From: Blepharisma stoltei
Lineage: Eukaryota > Ciliophora > Heterotrichea > Heterotrichida > Blepharismidae
DNA length: 64,000 bases
Assembly (NCBI GenBank): GCA_914767885.1
Contig: CAJZBQ010000034.1
Coordinates: forward strand, 248,001 to 312,000
Reading direction: 5' to 3'
Shown piece by piece: positions 44,901 to 53,288 of the stretch (positions within the stretch are counted from its first letter, which is position 1; every line of letters starts with the position of its first letter). Both the position numbers and the translations under genes were made by a program. The notes beneath the pieces are model-generated. The model was not told the DNA's origin and ran no database searches. It saw only the letters and a program-made list of their open reading frames with translations.

Positions 44901-45991
44901 AAGGTTAATAGAAGTCAGAGAATTATTGATACCTGTCATAGAAGTTCCTCCAAATGAATATACAACAGATCCAACTATTGTAACTGAGCCACTATCAGTG
45001 GCTATATTATCTGTGTCTTTAAAATTTATATCAATTCTAATGACTTCATATATAAATATTTCTATTTCCACTATACAAATAAGCACCCAAAAGAGCATAC
45101 TTTTTCTCACGAGCTCAGCGTCGCTAAATTTAATTTTCAGATATCAAAAACGGAGCTTCCAGTAGTAAAGTCCTCCCCATTATTTATATATAAATACCCA
45201 TCAACTATACACAAAAAATGCTGAAACCTGCCATGAGGGTCATCACCTGGGACATCTAATGAAGTCCAACTAAGTAAATTCAAATCATAAATATAAAGCT
45301 TTGTGTCTTGCAAATTCTCAGAAAACCTGCTTAATCCTCCTCAAACATATAGCTTATTATCATAATAAGCTATTCCAGAACTTTCTACTGGCTGTGGCGG
45401 GCTCCCTGTAGATGGTTTTTTGTATCATTTGAAATCGCTCCCATCTAGTCTGCATAAATCTTACATATATAAGCTGTTATCTACAGCTGTAGGTGTTAAA
45501 CCTCCGAAAACGGCATAATAGTGCACTCCATTTCTTGTGTATTCGACATGTGCGAGATATGCTCTTGGCCCAGGATCATCTCCCTTTTTTGATAATTGTT
45601 GCCAACTGTTTTCTGTTAAGCTATAACTTCAAAAATCTCCAGCAGGCCCTGCACGTGTTCTCCCTCCGTATAAGAGAACTTGATGGTTGTCTTCATCATA
45701 AAACATTGCAGATGTGGCACGCTCGTCTGGGACTGTAGATAAATAAGGCAAAATGATACTTCATCTCATAAGTTTAAGTGAAAAAGAAGCAAGGTCGTTG
45801 GAGTAAGAGCCACCTGTTGAGAGGCCTCCAAAGTTAATTAGTTGGTCGTTCTTTGAATCGTAAACCATAGTGCCTAGGGTTGTACTTGGAGGTGGAACAC
45901 CAGTAGAAGGAAGTAAAGAAATATCTAGAGAAAGGGTTGGGATAAACAAAACCATAAGTAAAATCCATTCCATAGCTTTAAGTTGGTACAT
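41990..45991 (-). CDS. Kelch-repeat, cysteine-rich, single-pass membrane protein
   Basis: Read on the minus strand from ATG 45991 (or the internal ATG 45973, MEWILLMVLFIPTLS, a good signal peptide). Removing three 15-nt introns, two short IESs and one retroposon gives 1138 residues with every junction in frame. Kelch blades repeat FGG and YxW...W patterns (YAVFGGL, YVWGGL, YSFGGTS, YVIFGGEN, YIYLFGGHT, YLFGGGD). A GCC-type cysteine-rich stretch follows (GKDCDPCPEGHYSD, ECKKCPKGTYN, YCDNCPAGTFCPAGT). After it come two membrane helices (FIIAVSIFITILLIV and SLIFLMLACLFILQG), a Cys-rich lumenal segment, a further hydrophobic helix and a basic tail. Probably a surface or endomembrane receptor-like protein. 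It is convergent with HK6. Confidence 0.75.
42351..42365 (-). other. 15-nt intron in the Kelch gene
   Basis: On the minus strand GTAAGACCTATTTAG. Removal replaces an in-frame TAA and joins TIPTEE to INFEESIRVS. Confidence 0.9.
43337..43691 (-). mobile_element. SINE-like retroposon F inserted in the Kelch gene
   Basis: A 355-bp insert flanked by a perfect 13-bp duplication GATAGCACTCATT (43324-43336 and 43692-43704). The duplication contains TA, and removal rejoins NECY to PCAYGSY within the cysteine-rich region. A B-box-like GGTTCGAAG lies near the 5' end on the minus strand, and a TAATTAATTAAT tail sits at the left edge. The body does not match retroposons A-E. Confidence 0.82.
44482..44555. 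mobile_element. Short IES (74 nt) in the Kelch gene
   Basis: TA at 44482 and TA at 44556. Removal fixes frame and stops at once, giving NIWKVVDFSSSKNPVGRYGAC, a natural Kelch blade link. An intron alone cannot repair this point. Both ends begin TATAYTT when read inward. Confidence 0.65.
44755..44769 (-). other. 15-nt intron in the Kelch gene
   Basis: On the minus strand GTAAACTATATTTAG. Removal joins DSDKEF to LSDMWKFEL. Confidence 0.9.
45027..45124. mobile_element. Short IES (98 nt) in the Kelch gene
   Basis: TA at 45027 and 45125. Removal joins VFDIWKLNL to NFKDTDNIATDSGSV, in frame and consistent with a Kelch blade. The frames on either side otherwise differ by two bases and no 15-16 nt intron fits. 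The exact TA pair is inferred; other TA choices in this AT-rich stretch are possible. Confidence 0.55.
45450..45464 (-). other. 15-nt intron in the Kelch gene
   Basis: On the minus strand GTAAGATTTATGCAG. It has a CAG acceptor rather than TAG. Removal joins DNSLYI to LDGSDFKWYKK. Confidence 0.9.
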
Positions 45992-46366
45992 TATTAAGGT
46001 TTATAAATCAGAAGAGAGTAAAAACTAGAAGCAATGAGAAATTATTAGATAGGGAAAAACTGCTGTAATTGAATAAAGTTGAAAATAATTAAATAATAGA
46101 CTAATTTTACATTATTTGCAAGAAGCTATTATTCTATAATAGAAATCAAACCATTATTTTTATATTTAAAACTGTTTTATGCAAAAATTTACTGTTTCTA
46201 GATTTGTGCTATCAGACTAATAAGGCAATAATAGCTTCGAAAGGAGTTTATTTCAAAAAAGATATTAATATAAAAATAAGCTGCATTTATAATGGCATGC
46301 ATTTTGTTAGAGTGTATTTTTTATCCAAATTGAAATAAAATATTTCACGTTTCTTCATTGTACAAA

Positions 46367-46852
46367 ATTCTGCCATCATGGCCAGCATGATGGCTTTTGG
46401 AGCGACAAAAATAAAAAATCCCAAAATTTCCGCCAGAAAAAAATAAAAAAATCGGAAGGCCACGGGGTCACAGGTGGCAGAATTCTGGGGTGGGGTGTGT
46501 CTGGGCTAACTGGCCTCTCCTTGGCCACAGACAAGAATATCGGCGGCGCAACACACAATCGAGCACTTCTTGAGGATCATTATGCTGCCTGTAAATGGTT
46601 GAGGTAGTTCCAGAAGGAGGCATTGGACGATTTCCTCATATGGATTAAGAGAGTCCTTTGCTAAAATTTTTTGGTCCCAAGCAGGTTCGGGTGAGTCTCT
46701 CCGAAAGATGTCGACGTCACCATTTTGGTGACGCTGCCAAAAAAGGGCGTTAGGTGGCCTTAACGATTAGCGCACACGAGCCTGAAGCTGGAGCTTGACT
46801 GGATCAGGGGCTGAAATAAACCCGTTTTTAACCTCTCTAACTAAACTCTCTC
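46367..46852 (+). mobile_element. SINE-like retroposon G upstream of the PEX19-like gene
   Basis: A GC-rich 486-bp block flanked by the 12-bp duplication TCATTGTACAAA (46355-46366 and 46853-46864), which contains TA. A perfect 8-bp hairpin GCCATCAT / ATGATGGC stands at the left end and another, GTCACCA / TGGTGAC, near 46715. A B-box-like GGTTCGGGTG lies near 46685. The right end is a CTCTAACT-type tail. It ends only nine bases before the next start codon, so it is part of that gene's promoter region unless eliminated. Confidence 0.72.
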
Positions 46853-46873
46853 TCATTGTACAAATTTCAATAA

Positions 46874-47371
46874 ATGGCAGAAAGCCCAGATAAAGCACTC
46901 GAACCAAGCTCTAAAGAAACTGAAGAGCATAAAAACGAAGAAAAAAAGACAGAAAATGCTCCTCAGGCACAAGAAAAAGACCTTGAAAGTGTTGGAGAGC
47001 TTGTCTGGGGTGATATTCCAGATATGCCAGGAATTGAAAATGCATTCGACTCACTTGTACTGGAGCTTAGAGAGGAAATTGAAAAATTGAATGAGAATTT
47101 ATTTGGAGATGAAGGAAGTGAGGAAGCTATAGGCGAGTATATGGTTGAAACAAGAGATAAGCTGAGAGAATACATTGATCAGAAAAGAAATGAACTTTCC
47201 AGTGAAGATTTAGAGTCTTATTCTAGCCAGCTAGACTTGTATTCACGCATATGCGAGGATATAGATAATAGAAGACATAAAGAAGCTATGAAATTGATTG
47301 ACAAACTGTCTGAATATGGAGAGCTGCCAGATGAGCTGAAATCGACTAAAGAAGAATGCGTGATTATGTAA
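46874..47371 (+). CDS. PEX19: PEX19-like peroxisomal membrane protein receptor
   Basis: 165 residues: acidic, disordered N-terminus; GDIPDMPGIENAFDSLV; then a helical domain, DKLREYIDQKRNELSSEDLESYSSQLDLYSRICEDI and AMKLIDKLSEYGELPDEL, ending in the farnesylation box CVIM. PEX19 proteins have this order: acidic N-terminus, helical cargo-binding core with a Q/E-x-G-x-PP/PD-E-L signature, and a CaaX end. PEX19 carries tail-anchored and other membrane proteins to peroxisomes. It is shorter than animal and yeast forms (about 300 residues). The call rests on pattern and the CaaX box, so moderate confidence. Confidence 0.6.
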   Translation: MAESPDKALEPSSKETEEHKNEEKKTENAPQAQEKDLESVGELVWGDIPDMPGIENAFDSLVLELREEIEKLNENLFGDEGSEEAIGEYMVETRDKLREYIDQKRNELSSEDLESYSSQLDLYSRICEDIDNRRHKEAMKLIDKLSEYGELPDELKSTKEECVIM

Positions 47372-47869
47372 AAAGTAACGATTTCACAACTAAAAAATTG
47401 CCTCGTTAAATTATAAATGTGTGAAATAAGAGTAATTGCTAGTTTTTCATTTTTTTATTGTTTTCTCCAATTTTTAACTGAAGGCAATTGCTTCATCTTA
47501 TACCTTCAAAACACCTCTATAGCAATAAATTAAAATTTGATTCTCTAATGGCTTAAATATCTTCAACTAAAAATGGTCTAATTAAACAAAGACTAACAAT
47601 TTTCTTACTCAACTGGGAAGAATATATAAATTTTATATAAATAATTTTAAACCACAAAATATTTGAAAGGGAAAATTAATTTAGTTTATAAATTCAATTG
47701 AATTAGCCAGAGATTTCATTTTAATAATTATTATTTTTCATCAAAATTAATTTAAAAAAATTCTATGTAATTTTTTTCCCATAAATAATAAGTTTTTTCG
47801 CCAAAAATAAGGACTTTTCCAATAGATTTACTTGCTCACTGAAGAGTTAATATTTTATTCCACGTTAAT
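47372..47869. other. Intergenic with a decayed MITE
   Basis: No gene is seen. A relic of the CTCC/GGAG MITE occupies about 47600-47852 and is listed separately. Confidence 0.6.
47600..47852. mobile_element. Decayed MITE relic
   Basis: AATTAGCCAGAGATTTCATT and a right end CCAATAGATTTACTTGCTCA ... GAAGAGTTAA match, in order, the internal core and right terminus of the MITE family in reverse orientation. The terminal motifs are badly eroded, so this is an old copy that may no longer be excised. Confidence 0.65.
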
Positions 47870-48496
47870 TTAAAATTTTTTCAGTAAAGATTGACTCAAA
47901 ACCTTTAACAGTTGATCCAAGTTTTTCTTGGATTTTGCGCTAATCTCGAAATAGATTGCGTTAAGCTCATTGGCTTTATTGGCAGCTTGTTCATACGAAA
48001 CTTCTCGCTGATAAATTGTATCAGTTTTGGTTCCAACAAGGAAGACCATCACGTTTTCCAAAGAACACAAAGACGCGCACCCTTGGATTTGGTTAAAAGA
48101 CTGCATAGAATTTGTATCAAAAAGTATCAACACGGCTTGAGAAACTCCAATCCATGGAGTCGCAAAAGACTGGAAATAATTATTTCCTGTGAGATCTAAA
48201 AAGAAGAGTCTTATTTGTTTTCGCTTAGTCGCAGAACACAGTGTAGTTTGAATTTCCTGTGTCATTGTGGGCTGGTGCTTTTCTATGAATACGTCTTTTG
48301 TGAGTCTTGATACTAGAGATGTTTTTCCTACTTGTGTGCAGCCGATTACGGCGATAAAGAAACCTGATTTTGATTTGTCCATGCGATTGGAATTTTGGGA
48401 CACTTCCTTTAAAATTATCATTTTCCATTTTTCTGAGAGAGCCTTAAACTTAACGTTTAAAATCTTATGAGGTATCATGAATGTGTGAGCTTTCAT
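47870..48496 (-). CDS. Divergent Ras/Rab-like small GTPase
   Basis: 208 residues from the first ATG, though the GTPase core begins near the internal Met at about 39 (MDKSKSGFFIAVIGCTQVGKTS). G1 GCTQVGKTS is canonical. The switch-II motif is DLTGNN instead of the usual D-x-A/S-G-Q-E, so the catalytic Gln is replaced. G4 is GTKTD rather than NKxD, and G5 is ISAKS. The C-terminus LLKKF has no prenylation cysteines. It therefore resembles atypical Rab/RJL-type GTPases with slow or no hydrolysis and no lipid anchor. It may bind rather than hydrolyse GTP; this is inference from the motifs. Confidence 0.75.
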   Translation of the reverse strand: MKAHTFMIPHKILNVKFKALSEKWKMIILKEVSQNSNRMDKSKSGFFIAVIGCTQVGKTSLVSRLTKDVFIEKHQPTMTQEIQTTLCSATKRKQIRLFFLDLTGNNYFQSFATPWIGVSQAVLILFDTNSMQSFNQIQGCASLCSLENVMVFLVGTKTDTIYQREVSYEQAANKANELNAIYFEISAKSKKNLDQLLKVLSQSLLKKF

Positions 48497-48672
48497 GACC
48501 TTTTGGCTGATTATTGAAAAATGATTTAATTGAGTAGGAATAATATTTTATGGTGTATTTCATAATTAGATAGTTTATCTCTCAAATAAATTACTAAAAG
48601 TATTTTTGAGTAATTTCATAGAGAGCCTCTATATTAAATTTTAAGTTTTATCAAGTTTGTTAATGATGATTT

Positions 48673-49083
48673 TTATCTAAGGGCTTGCACAATTTCACTT
48701 TCTTCAACTTCAGAAACAGAGCAAGCTTGAACTTCTCGATGAATTCCTGAAAATCTCCTCTTCAAATTTTCCTTTGTCGAAGCATAGATCATTTTGTTCT
48801 TGACTATAGAGTTGTCAGGAGACCAGTGGATGAAAACAATTTTGTTTGATGTAATTCCATCATCTTTTCTAAATTCGTAGTCATAAACTACGAAGCGAGG
48901 CTCATTATGTGGAAGACTGCTTACAAAATCTTGATAAGTTGATGCCAAATCTCCAACTCTCTCTACGATAACTTGTGACTCTCCTTCGACTTTGAAAATG
49001 ACGAATCTAATATCTTTAGTCAGCTTTAAGCGATTGAAAGCATTGACACAAGCATCATCAACATTAAGGTTAGCGTCCACCAT
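48673..49083 (-). CDS. ADF/cofilin family actin-binding protein 1
   Basis: 136 residues: MVDANLNVDDACVNAFNRLKL at the start, matching the short N-terminal segment and first helix of ADF/cofilins; FVIFKVEGESQVIVERVG; PRFVVYDYEF; FIHWSPDNSIVKNKMIYASTKENLKRRF, the long helix and actin-binding stretch (usually W-x-P-D-x-A/S-x-x-K-x-K-M-x-Y-A-S-S-K); and a short acidic tail. These proteins sever and depolymerise actin filaments. A second, more divergent paralog lies 215 bp upstream on the same strand. Confidence 0.92.
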   Translation of the reverse strand: MVDANLNVDDACVNAFNRLKLTKDIRFVIFKVEGESQVIVERVGDLASTYQDFVSSLPHNEPRFVVYDYEFRKDDGITSNKIVFIHWSPDNSIVKNKMIYASTKENLKRRFSGIHREVQACSVSEVEESEIVQALR

Positions 49084-49297
49084 TTTATCGCCAGATATTC
49101 TAGTCTAAGAAAAGGAATATAGCTTAACATATTTAAAATAAAATAATAATTAATAGGTATTTTGTCCAAAACTAAGCAATATGCTAATCCTTGGATATTT
49201 AAAAAAATAGCCTTATCATCGGAAATGAAATAATGAAACTTTATTCTTACTATTGAATGATAAAAATATTAAAAAATTGAAGTATATATTTTATTAA

Positions 49298-49684
49298 TTA
49301 AAAAATCGTCTGAAGTGGGAAAGCTCTAAGGTCAGATACAGTTGTAGCTGTAAAAGCTTTCTCAACTTTAAACCTGTTCTTAAGTGATGCAAGATTTGAC
49401 ACAACCTTAAGCTTATCTTCAACCGTTCCATAATCAGGCAACCACATAAACAGTACAGTAGAATTGACTGATTCTGTTTTGTTAAATGCATAAATGCCAT
49501 AGCATGGCTGAGATGTTCTTAGCTTGCTAATAAATTCCAAATAGTCTGCAGTTTGCCTGTTCCCCGTATCTTTAAGAATAACTTCAGACCCAGTTGGATC
49601 AATACCCAATAGAATGTATTTCAATCTGCCATTCTTCAAATCATTTATCGCGTTCAAACAATCAACTGATTCCTTGTAAGCCAT
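49298..49684 (-). CDS. ADF/cofilin family protein 2 (divergent paralog)
   Basis: 128 residues with the cofilin fold pattern: MAYKESVDCLNAINDLKNG, KYILLGIDPTGSEVIL, PCYGIYAFNK, FMWLPDYGTVEDKLKVVSNLASLKNRF. The key helix keeps W-x-P-D but loses the KxKMxYASSK consensus (DKLKVVSNLASLK), so actin binding may be altered. Tandem duplicate of the gene at 48673 on the same strand. The C-terminus ends FPLQTIF. Confidence 0.8.
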   Translation of the reverse strand: MAYKESVDCLNAINDLKNGRLKYILLGIDPTGSEVILKDTGNRQTADYLEFISKLRTSQPCYGIYAFNKTESVNSTVLFMWLPDYGTVEDKLKVVSNLASLKNRFKVEKAFTATTVSDLRAFPLQTIF

Positions 49685-50347
49685 TTTTATATCGAATTTC
49701 CAGAATTCAAAATTTCCATTTCATTTTGAGTATCTATGCGAGTTCACGCTTATCCAATGCAAAGAAAACTCAAATTAATTAAGTTACTTTGTTTTTTTTG
49801 TTGGAATTAATATTTATAACTGTATATGCAATAATAATGTGAGGTAGTGCTATAAATAATTATCTTTTATGTGTTTTAGTTAATTAATGTATTATATAAA
49901 TATTAAACAGAGAATGAAACTAAAAGAATTTATTTTCAAAGATTCTTTGATTCATAATTATGGCTAAAAAAGGTATGCCATTTTGCCCTAAGATTTTTAT
50001 AGCATAAAACTCTGCCTATAATTATTGTAATTGGCTTGATAGATGTGCCAGAGTACCTTTAATCTATTAAATGTTATAAACTGTTTTTTATTTCAAGTCT
50101 TAAAGAAATTTTATAATCACATATATCTTCAAGCAAAGGCTTTAGATTTTTCGAAGCACATATGCAATATTTAAACAAGAATTTAAGTATTTAAGCTTAA
50201 AAAGTCAAAATCTGCCTAAACTAAACCTATTTTTAATAAATTTTACATAAAAATGCTAAAACAAAATACATCGTTAATGCCATATTCTAGAATCTTCTAT
50301 CGACTTTAAAATAAAATATCCTATAAGCCCCTAATAATTTATAAAGC
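49685..50347. other. Intergenic between divergent cofilin 2 and RING gene
   Basis: About 660 bp, AT-rich, with no gene or element recognised. Promoters for both neighbours lie here. Confidence 0.6.
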
Positions 50348-50959
50348 ATGATTTCAGAATACCACATGACTCAATATTGGTGCCATTCCTGCCGCCGTCC
50401 TTATTTACAAAACTCTTCAAGTGATTCTTTTCACTGTGCAAGATGCCATTCAGAATTGGTCGAAGAAATTCAAAATGACGACCATCCTAGAAATTTCGTC
50501 CCAGAATTTGTAACTCCGAATTCTGAGCCTCAACGACCCCCATTAAATTTCACAACAAATACATTAAGAATTATAAGACAAATGCCAGATGGGAACATAA
50601 TAATTACAGAAAGAGCAATGCCTCAGCCCAACTTCTTTTTTTTCGAAGCTCCAAATCCAGGAATAGAAATAGCTGATTTCATGAACCTTTTAGGTCAGCT
50701 AAATCAAGGGAGACAAGGCCCTCCACCTGCAAGTGAATATATCATAAATTCTCTTCCTATTCTTAAAGGTTCTGAAGTTTCAGGAGAATGCTCTATTTGC
50801 CAAGACTCATTTAAGCCTAACGACCAAATCAGAAGGATGCCTTGTCAGCATAATTTTCACAATGACTGCATTGTGAGGTGGCTTAGAATTCGAAATAACT
50901 GTCCAACTTGTCGAAGTTCAGTAGAAAATCCCCAAAATTCGACATCATCTTGTATTTAA
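50348..50959 (+). CDS. RING-H2 E3 ubiquitin ligase (RNF115/RNF126-like layout)
   Basis: 203 residues. An N-terminal zinc ribbon (YWCHSCRRPY ... FHCARCHSELVEE) is followed by a disordered middle, then a C-terminal RING-H2 (CSICQDSF-x14-CQHNFHNDCIVRWL-CPTC) with all eight zinc ligands. This two-zinc-finger order is typical of the RNF115/RNF126 group, which ubiquitinate misfolded or cytosolic membrane-protein clients. A first ATG at 50348 and a second at 50363 are both possible starts. Ends NSTSSCI. Confidence 0.85.
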   Translation: MISEYHMTQYWCHSCRRPYLQNSSSDSFHCARCHSELVEEIQNDDHPRNFVPEFVTPNSEPQRPPLNFTTNTLRIIRQMPDGNIIITERAMPQPNFFFFEAPNPGIEIADFMNLLGQLNQGRQGPPPASEYIINSLPILKGSEVSGECSICQDSFKPNDQIRRMPCQHNFHNDCIVRWLRIRNNCPTCRSSVENPQNSTSSCI

Positions 50960-51022
50960 TAATTAATTTCAAAAATCACGTTAAAATAGTTTACTGAATT
51001 TAGTCATATGCATAATAAGGAT

Positions 51023-51493
51023 TTAAGCTTCTATAGTGTGTAATGTATTAGCAAGCTGAAAACCTTTTGTGTTTCCGCCACAGGAATTTTCGAATGGGCA
51101 TTCGTTTTGACTGGCTTTTTCAGAAAAATCAAAGTGCCTGGCGCTTGAACAAAGTGCCCTAATAAACATTGTTGGAGTTACTAAATCTTCAATTTCTTCT
51201 AAGTCACTTGATCTGGTTGATGATGGGCATGAAGTCGCAGAATCTTCTCTTGCATCGTATAGAGAGCAAAGAATATTGGATGCGTCATCAATTTCAGTTT
51301 CTATTTTACATACGTTATTGCTGCTATGTTTAGTCTCGTTTGGATCGGATTTTTCTTCGTCTGAACTTCACCTTTCATTTGGCGTTTCTGATTTGAGTCT
51401 CCACTCAGAGGTGGAATAATTCAACAGCTCACCCATAAGCTCATGGTTCTGTAAAACCTCCTTTATGGACCCATTGAACCTTTCATCGTCCAT
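51023..51493 (-). CDS. Hypothetical acidic protein, visible only with TGA as Trp
   Basis: 156 residues from ATG 51493 to TAA 51023. One in-frame TGA (NERWSSDEEKSD) would hide it under the standard code. The sequence is acidic and Ser-rich (SSDEEKSDPNETKHSSNN; SCPSSTRSSDLEEIEDL), with a more ordered C-terminal part containing FIRALCSSARHFDFSEKASQ and several Cys. Base composition is clearly more coding-like (higher GC) than the flanks. No family recognised. Confidence 0.6.
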
Positions 51494-51701
51494 ACTGAAC
51501 CGATTAAAGTTTCTAAGCAAGCAAAATTTTTGCACCGCAACAAAGGGAAATTAATTTTTTTATTATTTTTATTAAATTTGATTATCACTTTGTATTTACA
51601 GATCAATTTATAACTACTCAAAATCTCTTTCCTGATATCAAATAAACAGTACTAAATACTTCTTTATCAATTCATCCAATTGTCTCTTCTCTTCACAATT
51701 T

Positions 51702-51908
51702 CTATCAGTAACTATTTCATTCAATTTTTCACCTTGCAGCGCTATCTCTAACAATCCAGTTTTTATTCTCATCCCCATTCTCTAAGTATTTCTCTCAATC
51801 TTTGTTTAAATTCTTCTTTAATCTGTCAGCCTCACACTCCGAAATTGCATGCTCTTTGTCTTCCGTAGCCGATCTACATATTGGTCATGCATTTAGAATA
51901 ATTAGCAT
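51702..51908 (-). pseudogene. Possible coding remnant with CxxH-like cysteines
   Basis: A 68-codon minus-strand frame (TGA as Trp): MLIILNAWPICRSATEDKEH continuing into AISECEADRLKKNL and a Trp-rich end. It vaguely recalls the terminal zinc-knuckle of LINE reverse transcriptases (C-x2-C-x~9-H-x4-C with the first Cys replaced by Trp). It could equally be chance; low confidence. Confidence 0.2.
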
Positions 51909-51933
51909 TACATTATTCATTAATTATATATAC

Positions 51934-52021
51934 TAATTGCCCGAGAATGGCGCTATTTGCGCCACTCTCTGGCAATACGGAAAATCTTTCCCGTGTGGAG
52001 CCGATCCTCGGGCAATTTCTA
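51934..52021. mobile_element. Small palindromic element at the 3' end of the MYB gene
   Basis: TAATTGCCCGAG at the left and CTCGGGCAATTTCTA at the right form about 11 bp of inverted repeat, with an inner GGCGC / GCGCC hairpin. About 88 bp and non-coding. Confidence 0.6.
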
Positions 52022-52078
52022 TATCAAAATATTTCTATAAAAATAAAATTGATCGCTTAGATAGCAATATATTGCTTT

Positions 52079-52471
52079 CTAACATAGGAGAGAGTAAGCT
52101 TTTTTCCGAAGGGTGCTGTAGAAGTGGTTTTTGATGGAGTTATCAGACCTTCCTGGCAAGTAAGAAGCTATTTCTGACCACTTGTTTCCCAGTATCCTTT
52201 GGTACTTGAAAATAATATTTTCTTCTTCTTTGGTCCAGGAGTTCTTATTTATCTCTGGGTTGAGGTGGTTATGCCATCTTTCTCTGCACTGTTTTCCGGT
52301 TCTAGATTTAGAGTGTCTGTCTTTTGAGGGAACCCTTTCAGATAACAGTTGAGCTATGAACGACCATCGCTTTGTACCGTATTCAAGTACCAGCTCTCGG
52401 ATTATGTCATCTTCCTATTTAGTGGTTACATCTTGAGACCATGCTCTTCGTCTACTTGGCGACATTTTCAT
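52079..52471 (-). CDS. Two-repeat MYB (R2R3-type) DNA-binding protein
   Basis: On the minus strand [14 protein letters not shown], then a 15-nt intron, then [26 protein letters not shown]. The frame continues with a 12-residue insertion, [16 protein letters not shown], and the second repeat [48 protein letters not shown]: 125 residues to TAG. The Trp spacing, [16 protein letters not shown] and [17 protein letters not shown] are diagnostic of MYB/CDC5-type R2R3 domains that bind specific DNA. Unusual: an insertion ([11 protein letters not shown]) before the recognition helix of the first repeat, and almost no sequence after the second repeat. Confidence 0.88.
52415..52429 (-). other. 15-nt intron in the MYB gene
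   Basis: On the minus strand GTAACCACTAAATAG. Removal joins AWSQD to EDDIIREL and eliminates an in-frame TAG. Confidence 0.92.
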
Positions 52472-52757
52472 AATAAGATATGCTAAATTGTGGGAAAATT
52501 ATTTAGATAATGATAAGGATTAGGAGAAAAAATAAAAAGTAATTAATGTGTATTATAAAAATTTTAGATTTAAATAAAGAAAACCTTGAATTTTTAAAAT
52601 AGGCATAACTTTATTATATTTTTCTTTTTTATTTCTTATTTAAAGAAGAAACTCGTTGGTATTCTGCCTTTGCAATGTTTTTTATTGGTTTTGAATAAAG
52701 TAAATTTAATAAATAATTCTAATCATTATTAATTCTTTTAAAATTAAAAAAATTATT

Positions 52758-53140
52758 TACTCCCCCCCCTCCCTCCGTGAGTGAACAAAACCATTAGAAA
52801 AATCCCTATTTTTTGTTCAAAAACCCACCCTCCATGAGTGAACAAAAATTTTTTTAATACAAAATTTTTTATGGAAAAAAGTTTTAATATATAAATGATA
52901 ATTAGTATAATGAAATATAGAGCTAATTCTGTTTAATTTTAAACGAATTGCTTTTTAAAGTATAAATTTTGCAAATTGAATTAATATTTGCTTTCCAATT
53001 TTTGCGAATTAGGATTTTTTTTAAATTTCGAAAAAAAATATTTTTTATAAAATTTATATATAATTTTTTTTAAACAAAAAAAAATTAACCCCCCTCCCGT
53101 GAGTGAACAAAATTTTTTTGTTCACTCACGGAGGGGGAGT
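52758..53140. mobile_element. MITE-type element (383 nt), intergenic
   Basis: TA at 52758 and 53141. CTCCCCCCCCTCCCTCCGTG at the left and CACTCACGGAGGGGGAGT at the right. Motif CCRTGAGTGAACAAA occurs three times directly and once inverted. It is nearly identical in length and sequence to the IES at 57403, so both moved recently. Confidence 0.88.
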
Positions 53141-53288
53141 TAGGGCATTTGAATTAGAACATTTAAAATAAATCAAGCCAAACGATGCCAAACAATTAAT
53201 TAATATACATTTACTGTGCGGATAATTCATATAAATATATTTATAATTTAAAATTAATGTTTATACAGTTGAACTATTTCCATTTATT

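Noticed and set aside
45050-45110. An 11-nt TA-bounded deletion that would also fix the Kelch frame
   Set aside because: TA pairs of any phase are common in this AT-rich DNA, so such tiny deletions carry no weight; the longer segment gives better protein homology.
45027-45124. The hydrophobic ORF running through this segment (minus strand) as a real membrane helix
   Set aside because: It bridges the Kelch frames only by ignoring the upstream blade; removal of a TA-bounded segment gives a better Kelch repeat.
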